Origin: Mixta sp. Marseille-Q2659
Lineage (GTDB): Bacteria > Pseudomonadota > Gammaproteobacteria > Enterobacterales > Enterobacteriaceae
Direction of reading: 5' to 3'
Assembly (NCBI RefSeq): GCF_940807255.1
Contig: NZ_CALNWY010000005.1
Location: forward strand, 62,001-126,000
Length of the DNA: 64,000 nt
Shown here one piece after another: positions 7,998-15,617 of this stretch (positions are counted from its first letter, which is position 1; each line of letters starts with the position of its first letter). The notes beneath the pieces were generated by a model, which was not told the DNA's origin, did not search any database, and saw only the letters and a list, made by a program, of their open reading frames with translations. Both the position numbers and the translations under genes were made by a program.

Positions 7998-8490
7998 GCG
8001 CTGTACGGTGGGCCTGGTGCTGGCGATTGCCGCCACGCTGCCGGGCTTTCAGCAGCTGCACACCTCGCTGGAGGGGCTGAAGCTGATTGCTGATTTTGAG
8101 GGCTGCAGGCTGCAGCCGTACCAGTGCAGCGCCGGAAAATGGACGGACGGGATCGGCAACACCCACGGCGTGGTGCCGGGCAAAGCCATCACGGAGCGGC
8201 AGGCGGCGGAGAGCCTGATTACCAACGTGCTGCGCACGGAGGCAGTGCTGGGCCGGTGCATCGTCACGCAGCTGCCGCAGCACGTCTATGACGCGGTGGT
8301 GTCGTTTGCGTTCAACGTGGGCACCGGCAACGCCTGCGGCTCCACGCTGGTGAAGCTGCTGAACCAGCGCCGCTGGGCGGATGCCTGCCGTCAGCTGCCG
8401 CGCTGGGTTTACGTGAACGGCGTGTTTAATCAGGGGCTGGATAACCGCCGTGGGCGGGAAATGGCCTGGTGCCTGAAGGGGGCTGCATGA
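7978..8490 (+). CDS. Endolysin, GH24 lysozyme (R21/P1 Lyz-like, SAR type)
   Basis: This muramidase degrades peptidoglycan at lysis. Its 170 residues begin with a short basic start and a weakly hydrophobic segment rich in Ala and Gly (VGLVLAIAATLPG, about 11-23). This is typical of a signal-anchor-release sequence exported by Sec and held in the membrane until the holin fires. The GH24 pattern is E41, then residue 50, then T56. Position 50, aspartate in phage 21 lysozyme, is cysteine here. The E-8aa-D/C-5aa-T variant with Cys is known in the family. It replaces the unrelated P2 K enzyme at the same place. Confidence 0.93.
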   Translation: MNLQTVKRCTVGLVLAIAATLPGFQQLHTSLEGLKLIADFEGCRLQPYQCSAGKWTDGIGNTHGVVPGKAITERQAAESLITNVLRTEAVLGRCIVTQLPQHVYDAVVSFAFNVGTGNACGSTLVKLLNQRRWADACRQLPRWVYVNGVFNQGLDNRRGREMAWCLKGAA

Positions 8491-8915
8491 TGCGCGCACT
8501 GGTGGCCGTGCTACTGATGGCCGTTGCGGCGATGTGCGTTCAGACGTGGCGGCTGGACAGGGCTGAGCAGGCGAACCGCAGTCAGAAAAACGCCCTGGCT
8601 GCGCTGGAAGCGAAGCTGAACCAGAAAAACAGCCAGCTGATTGCCCTGAATATCCTGACGCAGACCAACAGCCGGGAGCAGACCCGGCTTTATGCGGCTG
8701 CAGAAGAAACCCGTGCGCTGCTGCAGACGCGCCAGCGCCAAATTGAGGACCTGACCCGTGAAAATGAAGCCTATCGCCGCTGGGCTGCTGCCCCTTTGCC
8801 TGCTGTTGCTGTCCGGCTGCGCCAGCGACCGGCCATCACCGGAGGTCAGTCTTACCGTGACTGGCTGTCCAAAAATAACGCGCTGCCACCTGCCGGAAGC
8901 CGCCCCGCGCAGTAA
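8487..8915 (+). CDS. lysB: Inner-membrane spanin / lysis regulator (P2 LysB-like)
   Basis: This is the inner-membrane subunit of the two-component spanin that fuses inner and outer membranes at the end of lysis. The protein has about 142 residues, like P2 LysB (141). It has one N-terminal transmembrane helix (ALVAVLLMAVAAMCVQTW) and a long periplasmic coiled coil rich in Gln, Asn and Arg. The ATG overlaps the endolysin stop; a second ATG three bases on is equally possible. The outer-membrane partner is encoded out of frame in its 3' half. Confidence 0.88.
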   Translation: MMRALVAVLLMAVAAMCVQTWRLDRAEQANRSQKNALAALEAKLNQKNSQLIALNILTQTNSREQTRLYAAAEETRALLQTRQRQIEDLTRENEAYRRWAAAPLPAVAVRLRQRPAITGGQSYRDWLSKNNALPPAGSRPAQ

Positions 8916-9048
8916 CGGCGATCTGATGCGCCTGCTGGATGAGACGGAAGCCGCCTGGGCGAACTGCGCGGACAAGGTGGACACCATAGTGAACTGCCAG
9001 GAAAAAGACGATGAACAAACCGCAGTCCTTACGCCACGCCCTGAATAA
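8758..9048 (+). CDS. lysC: Outer-membrane spanin lipoprotein (P2 LysC-like)
   Basis: This is the outer-membrane spanin subunit, nested in a different frame inside the 3' half of lysB, the classical Rz/Rz1 arrangement. It has 96 residues. The lipobox LLLSGC gives a lipoprotein with Cys near residue 21. GTG is taken as the start because GAGG lies nine bases upstream; an ATG two codons further in is the alternative. The 3' end overlaps the start of gene R by 38 bases. The mature part is longer than a typical Rz1 and less proline-rich. Confidence 0.85.
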   Translation: MKMKPIAAGLLPLCLLLLSGCASDRPSPEVSLTVTGCPKITRCHLPEAAPRSNGDLMRLLDETEAAWANCADKVDTIVNCQEKDDEQTAVLTPRPE

Positions 9049-9436
9049 GTCGGTGCCCTACGTGCGGGAAAACCCGGACCGGCTGCACCTGTTTGTGGAT
9101 AACGGTTCGCTGGTTGCCACCGCTGCCGCGTCCATCTCCTGGGAGTACCGCTACACCCTGAATGTGGTGGTGACGGACTTCACCGGTGACCAGAACCTGC
9201 TGATGGCGCCCATTCTGTACTGGCTGCGGGACAATCAGCCTGATGCGCTGCAGAACCCTGACGAGCGGGAAAAGCTGTTTACCTTTGAGGTAGACATTCT
9301 GGGCAACGGTGCATGTGACCTTAGCCTGAACCTGAAGCTGACGGAGCGGGTGCTGGCGCGTGAGGTCAACGGACAGATGCAGGTTGAAGCCGTGCCGGAG
9401 CCGGACGAGCCGGACGAGTTCTGGACGGGCCGCTGA
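9011..9436 (+). CDS. R: Tail completion protein (P2 gpR family)
   Basis: With S, this protein completes the tail end that joins the head. The protein has 141 residues (P2 gpR 155). Typical features are the start MNKPQSLRHALNKSVPYV and the conserved PDRLHLFVDNG and YTLNVVVTDFTGD. The gene overlaps lysC and its stop shares a base with the start of S, so lysC, R and S are probably translated in a coupled way. Confidence 0.93.
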   Translation: MNKPQSLRHALNKSVPYVRENPDRLHLFVDNGSLVATAAASISWEYRYTLNVVVTDFTGDQNLLMAPILYWLRDNQPDALQNPDEREKLFTFEVDILGNGACDLSLNLKLTERVLAREVNGQMQVEAVPEPDEPDEFWTGR

Positions 9437-9879
9437 TGGACGAACTGCAGAAAGTGGATGCCTGGCTGGCCGCGCTGCTGGCAAATCTGGAACCCACGGC
9501 GCGCGCCCGGATGCTGCGCGAAGTGGCGCGGGACGTGCGGCGCATTCAGCAGCAGAACATCACCGCGCAGCGTGCGCCGGACGGGACCGCATGGGAGCCG
9601 CGCCGCATGACCGCCCGGACGAAACAGGGGCGGGTTAAGCGCAAGATGTTCACGAAGCTGAAAACGGCGAAGTTTCTGAAGGCGACGGCAAATGCCAGCC
9701 AGGCGGAAGTCAGCTTTACCCGGCAGGCGCAGCGCATTGCCCGCGTGCATCATTACGGACTGCGCGATCGGGTGAGCCGGGGCGGCCCAGAAGTGAAATA
9801 CGCCGCGCGCCCCCTGCTGGGCATAAACGGCGAGGTGGAAACCACGGTGCAGGAGGCGTTGCTGCGCTGGCTGAATTGA
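9436..9879 (+). CDS. S: Tail completion/virion morphogenesis protein (P2 gpS family)
   Basis: A tail-completion protein of 147 residues (P2 gpS 150). The family signature is visible: QQNITAQRAPDGTAWEPR, the basic FTKLKTAKFLK segment, and the C-terminal YAARPLLGI preceding the end. It is the last gene of the L-to-S block. In P2 the next late gene is V, but here the AT-rich FRG-domain gene is inserted in the opposite direction, ending 15 bases after the S stop. Confidence 0.93.
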   Translation: MDELQKVDAWLAALLANLEPTARARMLREVARDVRRIQQQNITAQRAPDGTAWEPRRMTARTKQGRVKRKMFTKLKTAKFLKATANASQAEVSFTRQAQRIARVHHYGLRDRVSRGGPEVKYAARPLLGINGEVETTVQEALLRWLN

Positions 9880-9894
9880 CTGGCATTTAAATTT

Positions 9895-10812
9895 TCACTT
9901 TGAGCTACTGCCATCGTAATTTAGCTGAAGCCTGTTGATGACAGTTGTTAATAGCATAGCTTCTTTAACTGCTCTACCAGCGCCGTCGGCGGAAGGGAAT
10001 AGCTCGGCGGCGGTAAAGCCTGCAACTGAACATAAATGTAATAGACGAACAGCTTCAGTAACAGGAAGTGTGAATTTATAAAACTCAAATCCGTCCCCAT
10101 AAAAATTATAATCTTCAAGTCCGTTTGTTTTTAATATGTCGTTTGTATAAGAATAAATTGGGTGAACTGAAAAGCTACCTCTCTGTGAAGGCAAATGTTT
10201 ACTTACTGAACCTGGGGCTTGAATGAATTGCAGCTGATTTGAACTAGGCTGAATGGGATTTCTGACTGCCCATATTGCAAGTTTTTGTGAAATCCAGTCT
10301 TGTTCTTCATGTTTTTCAATAGCACCGCCTGCAGCAAAATAAGCTGCAATATATGGACTGTCACTCCAATCTAAAAGCCGGGTAGGAACACCATGATGTT
10401 GTGCCATCGCCATAATTTCATAAAGTTTAGGGTTAGGCCATAGTGCTGGATTGTCGAAGTATTTTCCATTCTCATTGGACGTAAGTATAAGGTTTTCATT
10501 TCTGAATAAAATTGAATCGTTTGGTATCGATATACCAACTCTATCGCATGATCGTGCGAAGTGAAAAAGCATGGCAATTTCATTTGCGACTATATCACTA
10601 AGGTTTTTTATGCCGCTTAATAAAAAGTTATTCTTATGAAACCCTTCCCTAAGTGATGTTGGAATAAGCTTCCAATTTGAATTTGCATGCCCACGAAATT
10701 TAAGGTGAGCAAATTTTCCTTTTTCATTAAGTCGTGTAGGTGACAACATATCCCATAATTCATCAGCACTTTGAGTTTCTGTAATCTTGTAAAAAAGCTG
10801 GCGGTTAGTCAT
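9895..10812 (-). CDS. FRG-domain protein, probable prophage defence cargo
   Basis: A soluble protein of 305 residues. It carries the FRG-domain hallmarks: the F-R-G motif at 39-41 (LKFRGHANSNWKLIP) and the second conserved block AQHHGVPTRLLDWSDSPYIA at about 137-156. The biochemical activity of FRG proteins is not settled. They recur in prophages and defence islands, so an anti-phage or exclusion role is an inference. The gene is markedly AT-rich compared with its phage neighbours, runs against late transcription, and diverges from V across a 97-bp gap that also holds the V promoter. The S-V junction is also where P2 carries its orf30. Confidence 0.85.
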   Translation of the reverse strand: MTNRQLFYKITETQSADELWDMLSPTRLNEKGKFAHLKFRGHANSNWKLIPTSLREGFHKNNFLLSGIKNLSDIVANEIAMLFHFARSCDRVGISIPNDSILFRNENLILTSNENGKYFDNPALWPNPKLYEIMAMAQHHGVPTRLLDWSDSPYIAAYFAAGGAIEKHEEQDWISQKLAIWAVRNPIQPSSNQLQFIQAPGSVSKHLPSQRGSFSVHPIYSYTNDILKTNGLEDYNFYGDGFEFYKFTLPVTEAVRLLHLCSVAGFTAAELFPSADGAGRAVKEAMLLTTVINRLQLNYDGSSSK

Positions 10813-10844
10813 GAGTAGGCCGTTGGCTTAGCTGGGTTTGTAAT

Positions 10845-10862
10845 TGTGCTGTTCACGATACA
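10845..10862. promoter_or_regulatory. Ogr/Delta-type site upstream of V
   Basis: A TGT-N12-ACA dyad matches the late-promoter activator target of P2. Centred near -55, it predicts transcription starting near 10908, essentially at the V start codon. Either the leader is very short or V starts slightly further in. It lies within the divergent FRG/V gap, so FRG expression and late activation may affect each other. Confidence 0.7.
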
Positions 10863-10909
10863 ACCATAATCAGATGCTATCAATGCATCCCTATGGATAC
10901 CTTAGAGGG

Positions 10910-11488
10910 ATGAATACTCAACTTACCGAAATCATGCGCCTTATCACCAACCTGATCCGCACCGGCATTGTGTCGGAAGTAGACCGGGACAACTGGCTGT
11001 GCCGGGTGAAAACGGGCGACCTTGAAACCAACTGGATTAACTGGCTGACCCTGCGCGCCGGCAGCAGCCGCACATGGTGGGCGCCTACCGTGGGGGAACA
11101 GGTTGTACTGCTGAGCCTCGGCGGCAATCTGGAAACCGCCTTTGCGCTGCCCGCCATTTATTCCAGTACCTTCCCGCCACCGTCCGATTCAGAAGCGGGC
11201 AGCGTGACCGAATACCCGGACGGCGGCTGGTTTGAATATGACCCGGCCAGGCATCGCTGGCTGATTAAGGGCGTGCAGAACGTGGTGATAGAGGGTGCCG
11301 AAAATATGGAGCTGAACACGAAGCGCTTTGCGCTTAACGCTGAGCAGGCGGAAATCAACGCGGAAATGACCATAAACGGCGGCGTGACGCAGAGCGGTGG
11401 CGCCATGAGTTCTAACGGCGTCATTGTGGACGATCATGATCACGGCGGCGTTGAACGTGGCAGCAGCAGAACGGACGGGCCGAAATGA
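10910..11488 (+). CDS. V: Baseplate spike protein (P2 gpV family)
   Basis: This is the membrane-piercing spike at the tip of the contractile tail. The protein has 192 residues (P2 gpV 211). It has an OB-fold N-terminal part (IRTGIVSEVDRDNWLCRVKTG) and the conserved RTWWAPTVGEQV, then a beta-helical region. It ends with DDHDHGG, resembling the histidine-containing metal-binding tip of P2 V. The start was chosen to align with the P2 N-terminus (MNT...). GAGGG abuts this ATG, closer than usual, so the exact start is uncertain. W overlaps by four bases. Confidence 0.92.
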   Translation: MNTQLTEIMRLITNLIRTGIVSEVDRDNWLCRVKTGDLETNWINWLTLRAGSSRTWWAPTVGEQVVLLSLGGNLETAFALPAIYSSTFPPPSDSEAGSVTEYPDGGWFEYDPARHRWLIKGVQNVVIEGAENMELNTKRFALNAEQAEINAEMTINGGVTQSGGAMSSNGVIVDDHDHGGVERGSSRTDGPK

Positions 11489-11844
11489 CAATGTATCTCG
11501 GCATGAACCAGCAGACCGGCAGGGCGCTGACGGACACCGACCATATCCGGCAGTCGGTCCGCGACATTCTGGTAACCCCGCAGGGCAGCCGCATTGCCCG
11601 GCGTGAATATGGCTCGATGCTGTTTGCCCTGATGGACCAGCCGCAGAACGATGCGCTGAACCTGCAACTGATGGCCGCCATCTACGCCGCGCTGAGCCGC
11701 TGGGAACCTCGTGTCAGGCTCAGTGCCCTGCAGGTCAGCCGCAACTATGACGGCTCCCTGCAGGTGGAGTTAACCGGGCAGCGCGCGGACGGTTCGCCGC
11801 TGGCCATGAACGTCTCAACGGGAGGAAACAGTGGCGGTAATTGA
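11485..11844 (+). CDS. W: Baseplate wedge protein (P2 gpW family, gp25-like)
   Basis: A baseplate component related to T4 gp25. The protein has 119 residues (P2 gpW 115). The gp25-type pattern is clear: RALTDTDHIRQSVRDILVTPQGSR (a family block at about 13-36) and REYGSMLFALMDQPQN, which contains the conserved Gly-Ser. The C-terminus ends in a Gly/Asn-rich tail that overlaps the GTG start of J. Overlaps at both ends mark a tightly coupled V-W-J-I-H series. Confidence 0.93.
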   Translation: MTMYLGMNQQTGRALTDTDHIRQSVRDILVTPQGSRIARREYGSMLFALMDQPQNDALNLQLMAAIYAALSRWEPRVRLSALQVSRNYDGSLQVELTGQRADGSPLAMNVSTGGNSGGN

Positions 11845-12751
11845 CCTTTCACAGCTGCCCGCGCCGGAAGTGGTGGAGGTGCCGGACTTTGAAACGCTGC
11901 TGGCGGAACGCAAGGCGGCGTTTATCGCGCTGCATCCGGCCGATGAGCAGGCGGCGGTACGCCGCACGCTGGCGCTGGAGTCTGAACCGGTGGTTAAGCT
12001 GCTGCAGGAAAATGCCTACCGGGAAATCCTGCTGCGCCAGCGCATCAACGAAGCCGCGCAGGCGGTGATGGTGGCCTACGCGCTTGGCAGCGATCTGGAC
12101 CAGCTGGCGGCGAATTACAACCTGAAGCGCCTGACCATTACCCCGGCGGACCCGGAGGCTATCCCGCCGGTTGAAGCGGAGATGGAAACGGACGATGACC
12201 TGCGCCTGCGCGTGCCGGATGCCTTTGAAGGGCTGAGCGTGGCCGGACCGAAAGCGGCCTATGAATTTTACGCCAAAAGTGCGGACGGGCGTGTGGCGGA
12301 CGTATCGGCAACCAGCCCGGCACCGGCGGAGGTGTTAATTACCGTACTGAGCCGGGAAGGGGACGGCACGGCACCGGCTGACCTGCTGACTGTCGTGGAC
12401 AGCGCGCTGAATGACGAAAGCGTGCGCCCGGTGGCGGACCGCGTGACGGTGCAGGGCGCTGAGATATTCCCCTACCGCGTGGAAGCCAGGCTGCATCTTT
12501 ATGACGGTGTGGTGGCCGGTCCCTGTCTGGATGCCGCTAACGCAGCGCTGGCCGCCTACCTGAAAGAACAGGCGAAGCTGGGGCGCAGCGTGCGCCAGGA
12601 CTCTTACGGGGCAGTGCTGCGTGTGGCTGGCGTGGACTGGGTGGAAATGGTCGAACCGGCCCGCGACATCATCATGGACCGCACGCAGGCAGGTTACTGC
12701 ACCGGCACGCTGATAACGGTGGCGGGTGACGCTGCGGGGGGAGCGGTATGA
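11831..12751 (+). CDS. J: Baseplate assembly protein (P2 gpJ family)
   Basis: A baseplate wedge protein related to T4 gp6 and to Mu gp47. The protein has 306 residues (P2 gpJ 302). Signature segments include VDFETL-like VPDFETLLAERKAAF, RRTLALESEPVVKLLQENAYRE and the C-terminal GVDWVEMVEPARDI. Translation starts at GTG inside the end of W, after GGAGGAAACA. The stop overlaps the start of I by four bases. No disruption is visible. Confidence 0.94.
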   Translation: MAVIDLSQLPAPEVVEVPDFETLLAERKAAFIALHPADEQAAVRRTLALESEPVVKLLQENAYREILLRQRINEAAQAVMVAYALGSDLDQLAANYNLKRLTITPADPEAIPPVEAEMETDDDLRLRVPDAFEGLSVAGPKAAYEFYAKSADGRVADVSATSPAPAEVLITVLSREGDGTAPADLLTVVDSALNDESVRPVADRVTVQGAEIFPYRVEARLHLYDGVVAGPCLDAANAALAAYLKEQAKLGRSVRQDSYGAVLRVAGVDWVEMVEPARDIIMDRTQAGYCTGTLITVAGDAAGGAV

Positions 12752-13362
12752 GTCTGAACAACAGCCTGCTGCCGCCGGGTTCATCTGCCACTGAGCGCAG
12801 GCTGGCAGAAGCCTGCAGCGACCTGGCCGGGCTGAAGGTGCCGCTGCGTGAACTGTGGAACCCGGCAACCTGCCCGGTAAAGTTTTTGCCGTATCTTGCC
12901 TGGGCATTTTCGGTAGACCGCTGGGATGAGAGCTGGGCGGAGAGCGTCAAGCGCAAGGTGGTACAGGATGCGTTTTACATCCATCAGCACAAGGGAACCA
13001 TCAGCGCGGTGCGCCGTGTGGTGGAGCCGTTCGGTTTTCTTATCCGCGTTATTGAATGGTGGCAGAACGGCGAGGCACCCGGCACCTTCCGGCTGGATAT
13101 TGGCGTGCAGGAGCAGGGCATCACGGAAGAAAGCTATCAGGAGCTGGAGCGCCTGATAAGCGATGCGAAGCCGTGCAGTCGCCATATGCTGGGCATGTCC
13201 ATCAACCTGCAAAGCGGCGGCCAGTGTTATCTCGGTGCCGCCAGCTATGGCGGTGACGATCTCACCGTTTACCCCTATACACCTGACATTATTTCCGTCA
13301 GCGGCCGGAGCTATCCGGGTGCGGCGACTCACGTTATCGACTTGCTGGAAGTGGGACCATGA
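12748..13362 (+). CDS. I: Tail protein I (P2 gpI family)
   Basis: A baseplate protein that connects the tail fibre to the baseplate. The protein has 204 residues (P2 gpI 176). Conserved features are LLPPGSSATERRLAEACSDL at the start and CPVKFLPYLAWAFSVDRWDESW in the middle (read as one block at about 48-69), followed by HKGTISAVRRVVEPFGF. The overlap with J and with H (four bases each) is the P2 arrangement. Confidence 0.93.
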   Translation: MSLNNSLLPPGSSATERRLAEACSDLAGLKVPLRELWNPATCPVKFLPYLAWAFSVDRWDESWAESVKRKVVQDAFYIHQHKGTISAVRRVVEPFGFLIRVIEWWQNGEAPGTFRLDIGVQEQGITEESYQELERLISDAKPCSRHMLGMSINLQSGGQCYLGAASYGGDDLTVYPYTPDIISVSGRSYPGAATHVIDLLEVGP

Positions 13363-14549
13363 CACAAAAATATTATGCGATCGTAACCAACCTCGGCGCG
13401 GCGAAAATTGCCAACGCCGTATCGCTCGGCACAAAGCTGAATATCACGCACATGGCGGTGGGAGACGGTGGCGGTACGTCGCCCACGCCGAACGCCAGCC
13501 AGACGAAGCTGGTAAACGAGGTACGCCGGGCGGCGCTCAATTCGCTGACCGTTGACGCGGCCAACGGCAGCCAGATTATTGCAGAACAGATTATCCCTGA
13601 AACGGAAGGTGGCTTCTGGATTCGGGAGATGGGGCTGTTTGACGGTGACGGCACGCTGATTGCGGTCTGTAATACTGCTGACACCTACAAGCCGCAGCTG
13701 CAGGAGGGCAGCGGGCGTACGCAGCGCCTGCGCATGATCCTGATTGTCAGCAGCACGGCGGCCATCACACTAAAGGTGGACCCGTCCGTGGTGCTGGCAA
13801 CGCGCCAGTATGTGGATGAAAACGTGCTGGAGGTACGCCAGTACGCGGACAGCCTGATGTCAAAACATCTGGCCGCTACCGATCCACATTCGCAGTATGC
13901 GCCAAAGGCCAGCCCGGTGTTTACCGGTACGCCAAAAGCGCCGACGCCCGCAGCGGGCAACAACTCCACGCAGCTGGCAACCACGGCATTTGTGACCGCT
14001 GCGCTTTCTGCGCTGGCCGGTGCGGCACCTGCCGCGCTCGATACGCTGAAAGAACTGGCCGATGCGCTGGGCAATGACCCGAATTTTTCCGCGACCGTTC
14101 TTAACCAGTTAGCCGGGAAAATGGATATAGCGAAAAACGGCAGCGATATTGCCGACGTGGCGGCGTTTCTTAAAAATCTTGGTTTGGGCGAGGCGGCAAA
14201 ACTGCCAGCGCCGACGGCTGCACTTACTGGTGCTGGATGGTTAAATATTCCACTCAGTGATGGCGCCGCCATCATGATTCAGTGGGGTAGATTTACCTCA
14301 TTGACTTCAGGGATGGAAGTCACTGTCGATCTTCCCGTAGCGTTTCCAAATAATATTTTCTCTGCTGTCGCTACTCATGATAATTCCGGGCACTTTGCCC
14401 GGCCAACCATTTATTCAATCACGGTATTAAGCCGTACCCAGGTCAAAGCATCAGCCACCATGTTGGACGCGGCAACAGTAGGCGGGAATGTGACACGGGG
14501 CGCTAACGGATCAGCATGTTATGGGCGCTATATTTTAATTGGCAATTAA
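13359..14549 (+). CDS. H: Tail fibre protein with invertible C-terminus (P2 gpH-like)
   Basis: This protein determines host range. It has 396 residues. The N-terminal baseplate-binding domain (about 1-155, starting MTQKYYAIVTNLGAAKI) is that of P2-type fibres, followed by a repeat region (HLAATDPHSQYAPKASPVFT). At GLGEAAKLPAP (about 275) a Hin/Gin-like crossover site lies in the coding sequence. The last 120 or so residues form a gp53-like receptor-binding module with IMIQWGR and the end YILIGN. The same GLGEAAK sequence starts three inverted spare modules downstream, so the C-terminus is exchangeable. Confidence 0.93.
   Translation: MTQKYYAIVTNLGAAKIANAVSLGTKLNITHMAVGDGGGTSPTPNASQTKLVNEVRRAALNSLTVDAANGSQIIAEQIIPETEGGFWIREMGLFDGDGTLIAVCNTADTYKPQLQEGSGRTQRLRMILIVSSTAAITLKVDPSVVLATRQYVDENVLEVRQYADSLMSKHLAATDPHSQYAPKASPVFTGTPKAPTPAAGNNSTQLATTAFVTAALSALAGAAPAALDTLKELADALGNDPNFSATVLNQLAGKMDIAKNGSDIADVAAFLKNLGLGEAAKLPAPTAALTGAGWLNIPLSDGAAIMIQWGRFTSLTSGMEVTVDLPVAFPNNIFSAVATHDNSGHFARPTIYSITVLSRTQVKASATMLDAATVGGNVTRGANGSACYGRYILIGN
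14167..14192 (+). other. DNA-inversion crossover site in H (hix/gix-like)
   Basis: A 26-base site with central dinucleotide TT. Its right half is GGTTTGGGCGAG and its left half TTCTTAAAAATC. It agrees with Salmonella hixL, as I recall that sequence, at about 17 of 26 positions. The right half is repeated, inverted, at 15592-15603, 15941-15952 and 17608-17619. It encodes GLGEA in H, in the same frame as in the other copies. Confidence 0.75.
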
Positions 14550-14568
14550 AGGTTGGTTAGGGTTCTGT

Positions 14569-14586
14569 TGTTTGATACATGACACA
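14569..14586. promoter_or_regulatory. Ogr/Delta-type site upstream of tfa
   Basis: A TGT-N12-ACA dyad (TGT TTGATACATGAC ACA) lies in the 106-bp gap between H and tfa. With the P2 geometry it predicts a start near 14632, 24 bases before the tfa ATG. It lies inside the invertible segment, so tfa would keep its own late promoter in either orientation. P2 is not known to have a late promoter at this place. Confidence 0.55.
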
Positions 14587-14655
14587 ACAGTAAGTCATTA
14601 CACTCAGTGAAAAATAAATTTAGAGTAGGGCTTTATATTTTATCGGAGATTTTTA

Positions 14656-15129
14656 ATGAGCTACTGGTTTAGTCCTAAAACTAATGCTTTTTATCCTAAA
14701 GTCCTTAAAGAAGCCTACCAGACTGCAGGGACACTGCCGGAAGATTTAAAAGATATAAGTAACGATACTTTTATGGAATTCACTGGGATTCCGCCAGTTG
14801 GAAAAGTACGGTCTATTGACAATGAAGGATACCCGTGTTGGGCTGACATGCCCGTTCATGAAGTAACTGAAGATGAATTAAAAGCGCAAGCCAGAACGTT
14901 ACGTGATGATTTTATATTATCAACAGACAGAATGTTAATTGAGGACTACACCATTAATGGCACTCTTTTGTCAGGTGAGCAGCGAGAGGAATTATTAAAT
15001 GTTCGCTCCAGCTTTAAAGTATGGCCTAACACTGAGGGATGGCCGTTAATCAAACTGCCAGATATTCCCCAGTGGATTTTAATTGAAGCTGTAAATAATG
15101 GCTATACTGTTCCCGCCTGGCCCAATTAA
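14656..15129 (+). CDS. G: Tail fibre assembly protein (Tfa/gpG family)
   Basis: A chaperone that folds or trimerises the tail fibre and often stays at its tip. The 157 residues begin MSYWFSPKTNAFYPKVLKEAYQ, the usual Tfa start, and contain FTGIPPVGK and a C-terminal hydrophobic PQWILIEAVNNGYTVPAWP. GGAG lies eight bases before the ATG. It is AT-richer than H. It lies between the crossover site in H and the inverted modules, so it flips with every inversion, and it has its own Ogr-type site upstream. Confidence 0.92.
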   Translation: MSYWFSPKTNAFYPKVLKEAYQTAGTLPEDLKDISNDTFMEFTGIPPVGKVRSIDNEGYPCWADMPVHEVTEDELKAQARTLRDDFILSTDRMLIEDYTINGTLLSGEQREELLNVRSSFKVWPNTEGWPLIKLPDIPQWILIEAVNNGYTVPAWPN

Positions 15130-15137
15130 CACTAATA

Positions 15138-15159
15138 AAAAAGCCCGAAAGGGCTTTTT
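15138..15159 (+). terminator. Rho-independent terminator after tfa
   Basis: A stem of AAAAAGCCC with GGGCTTTTT around a GAAA loop follows the tfa stop by nine bases. The A and T runs on either side make it usable on both strands, so it may also stop transcription coming from the inverted fibre modules. Confidence 0.85.
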
Positions 15160-15198
15160 ATTTAGTACTCTAAATTGACTATTAATTTCCCCCTAATC

Positions 15199-15605
15199 TT
15201 AGCAACCTATTGCGATCCAGCAAAAAGAGTTTGCACCTGAGCTGCTGGTTGAGTAGGGTTGGGCCGACTGAAAAGACTAATTAAAATCCTGCATAGAGGT
15301 CGGGTAAATGCTGGCTATATATGTATTCGGAACATCATTACTTGTGGCTGTAACACACATTAATGTATTAGGAAACGAAATAGGGAAACTCCCCATTCCC
15401 CTATATTTATGTACACTTCCTCCAGGCACCGTAGCAGAGCCATGCTCAATCGAATAATCCACAGCAATCCTGCCCCACTGCAGGATAAGTCCACCGGGGA
15501 AAAACATATGGCCGTTACCAGATAAATTACTCCCAAAGCTGTTCATATCCGGGATGTGATTTTCTCCTGTTCCGACATCCCGTTTTGCTGCTTCGCCCAA
15601 ACCAA
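15199..15605 (-). pseudogene. Silent tail-fibre C-terminal module A, with internal amber codon
   Basis: A promoterless, start-less spare module on the minus strand, beginning at the crossover site as VGLGEAAKRDVG. It contains the gp53-like GGLILQWGRIAVD. A TAG at 15277-15279 follows SMQDFN, but the same frame continues for 25 more codons as SFQSAQPYSTSSSGANSFCW and ends IAIGC, a normal end for this domain. The amber therefore truncates an otherwise intact module, possibly from a CAG codon. It becomes part of H only after inversion between 14181 and 15603. Confidence 0.8.
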
Positions 15606-15617
15606 CGTTATATTCCG
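15592..15617 (-). other. DNA-inversion crossover site, module A
   Basis: An inverted copy of the H crossover site. On the minus strand the right half GGTTTGGGCGAA and central TT are conserved, while the left half (CGGAATATAACG) is diverged. The left half contains the TAA stop codon of module B, so modules A and B are packed with no spare sequence. Confidence 0.65.
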
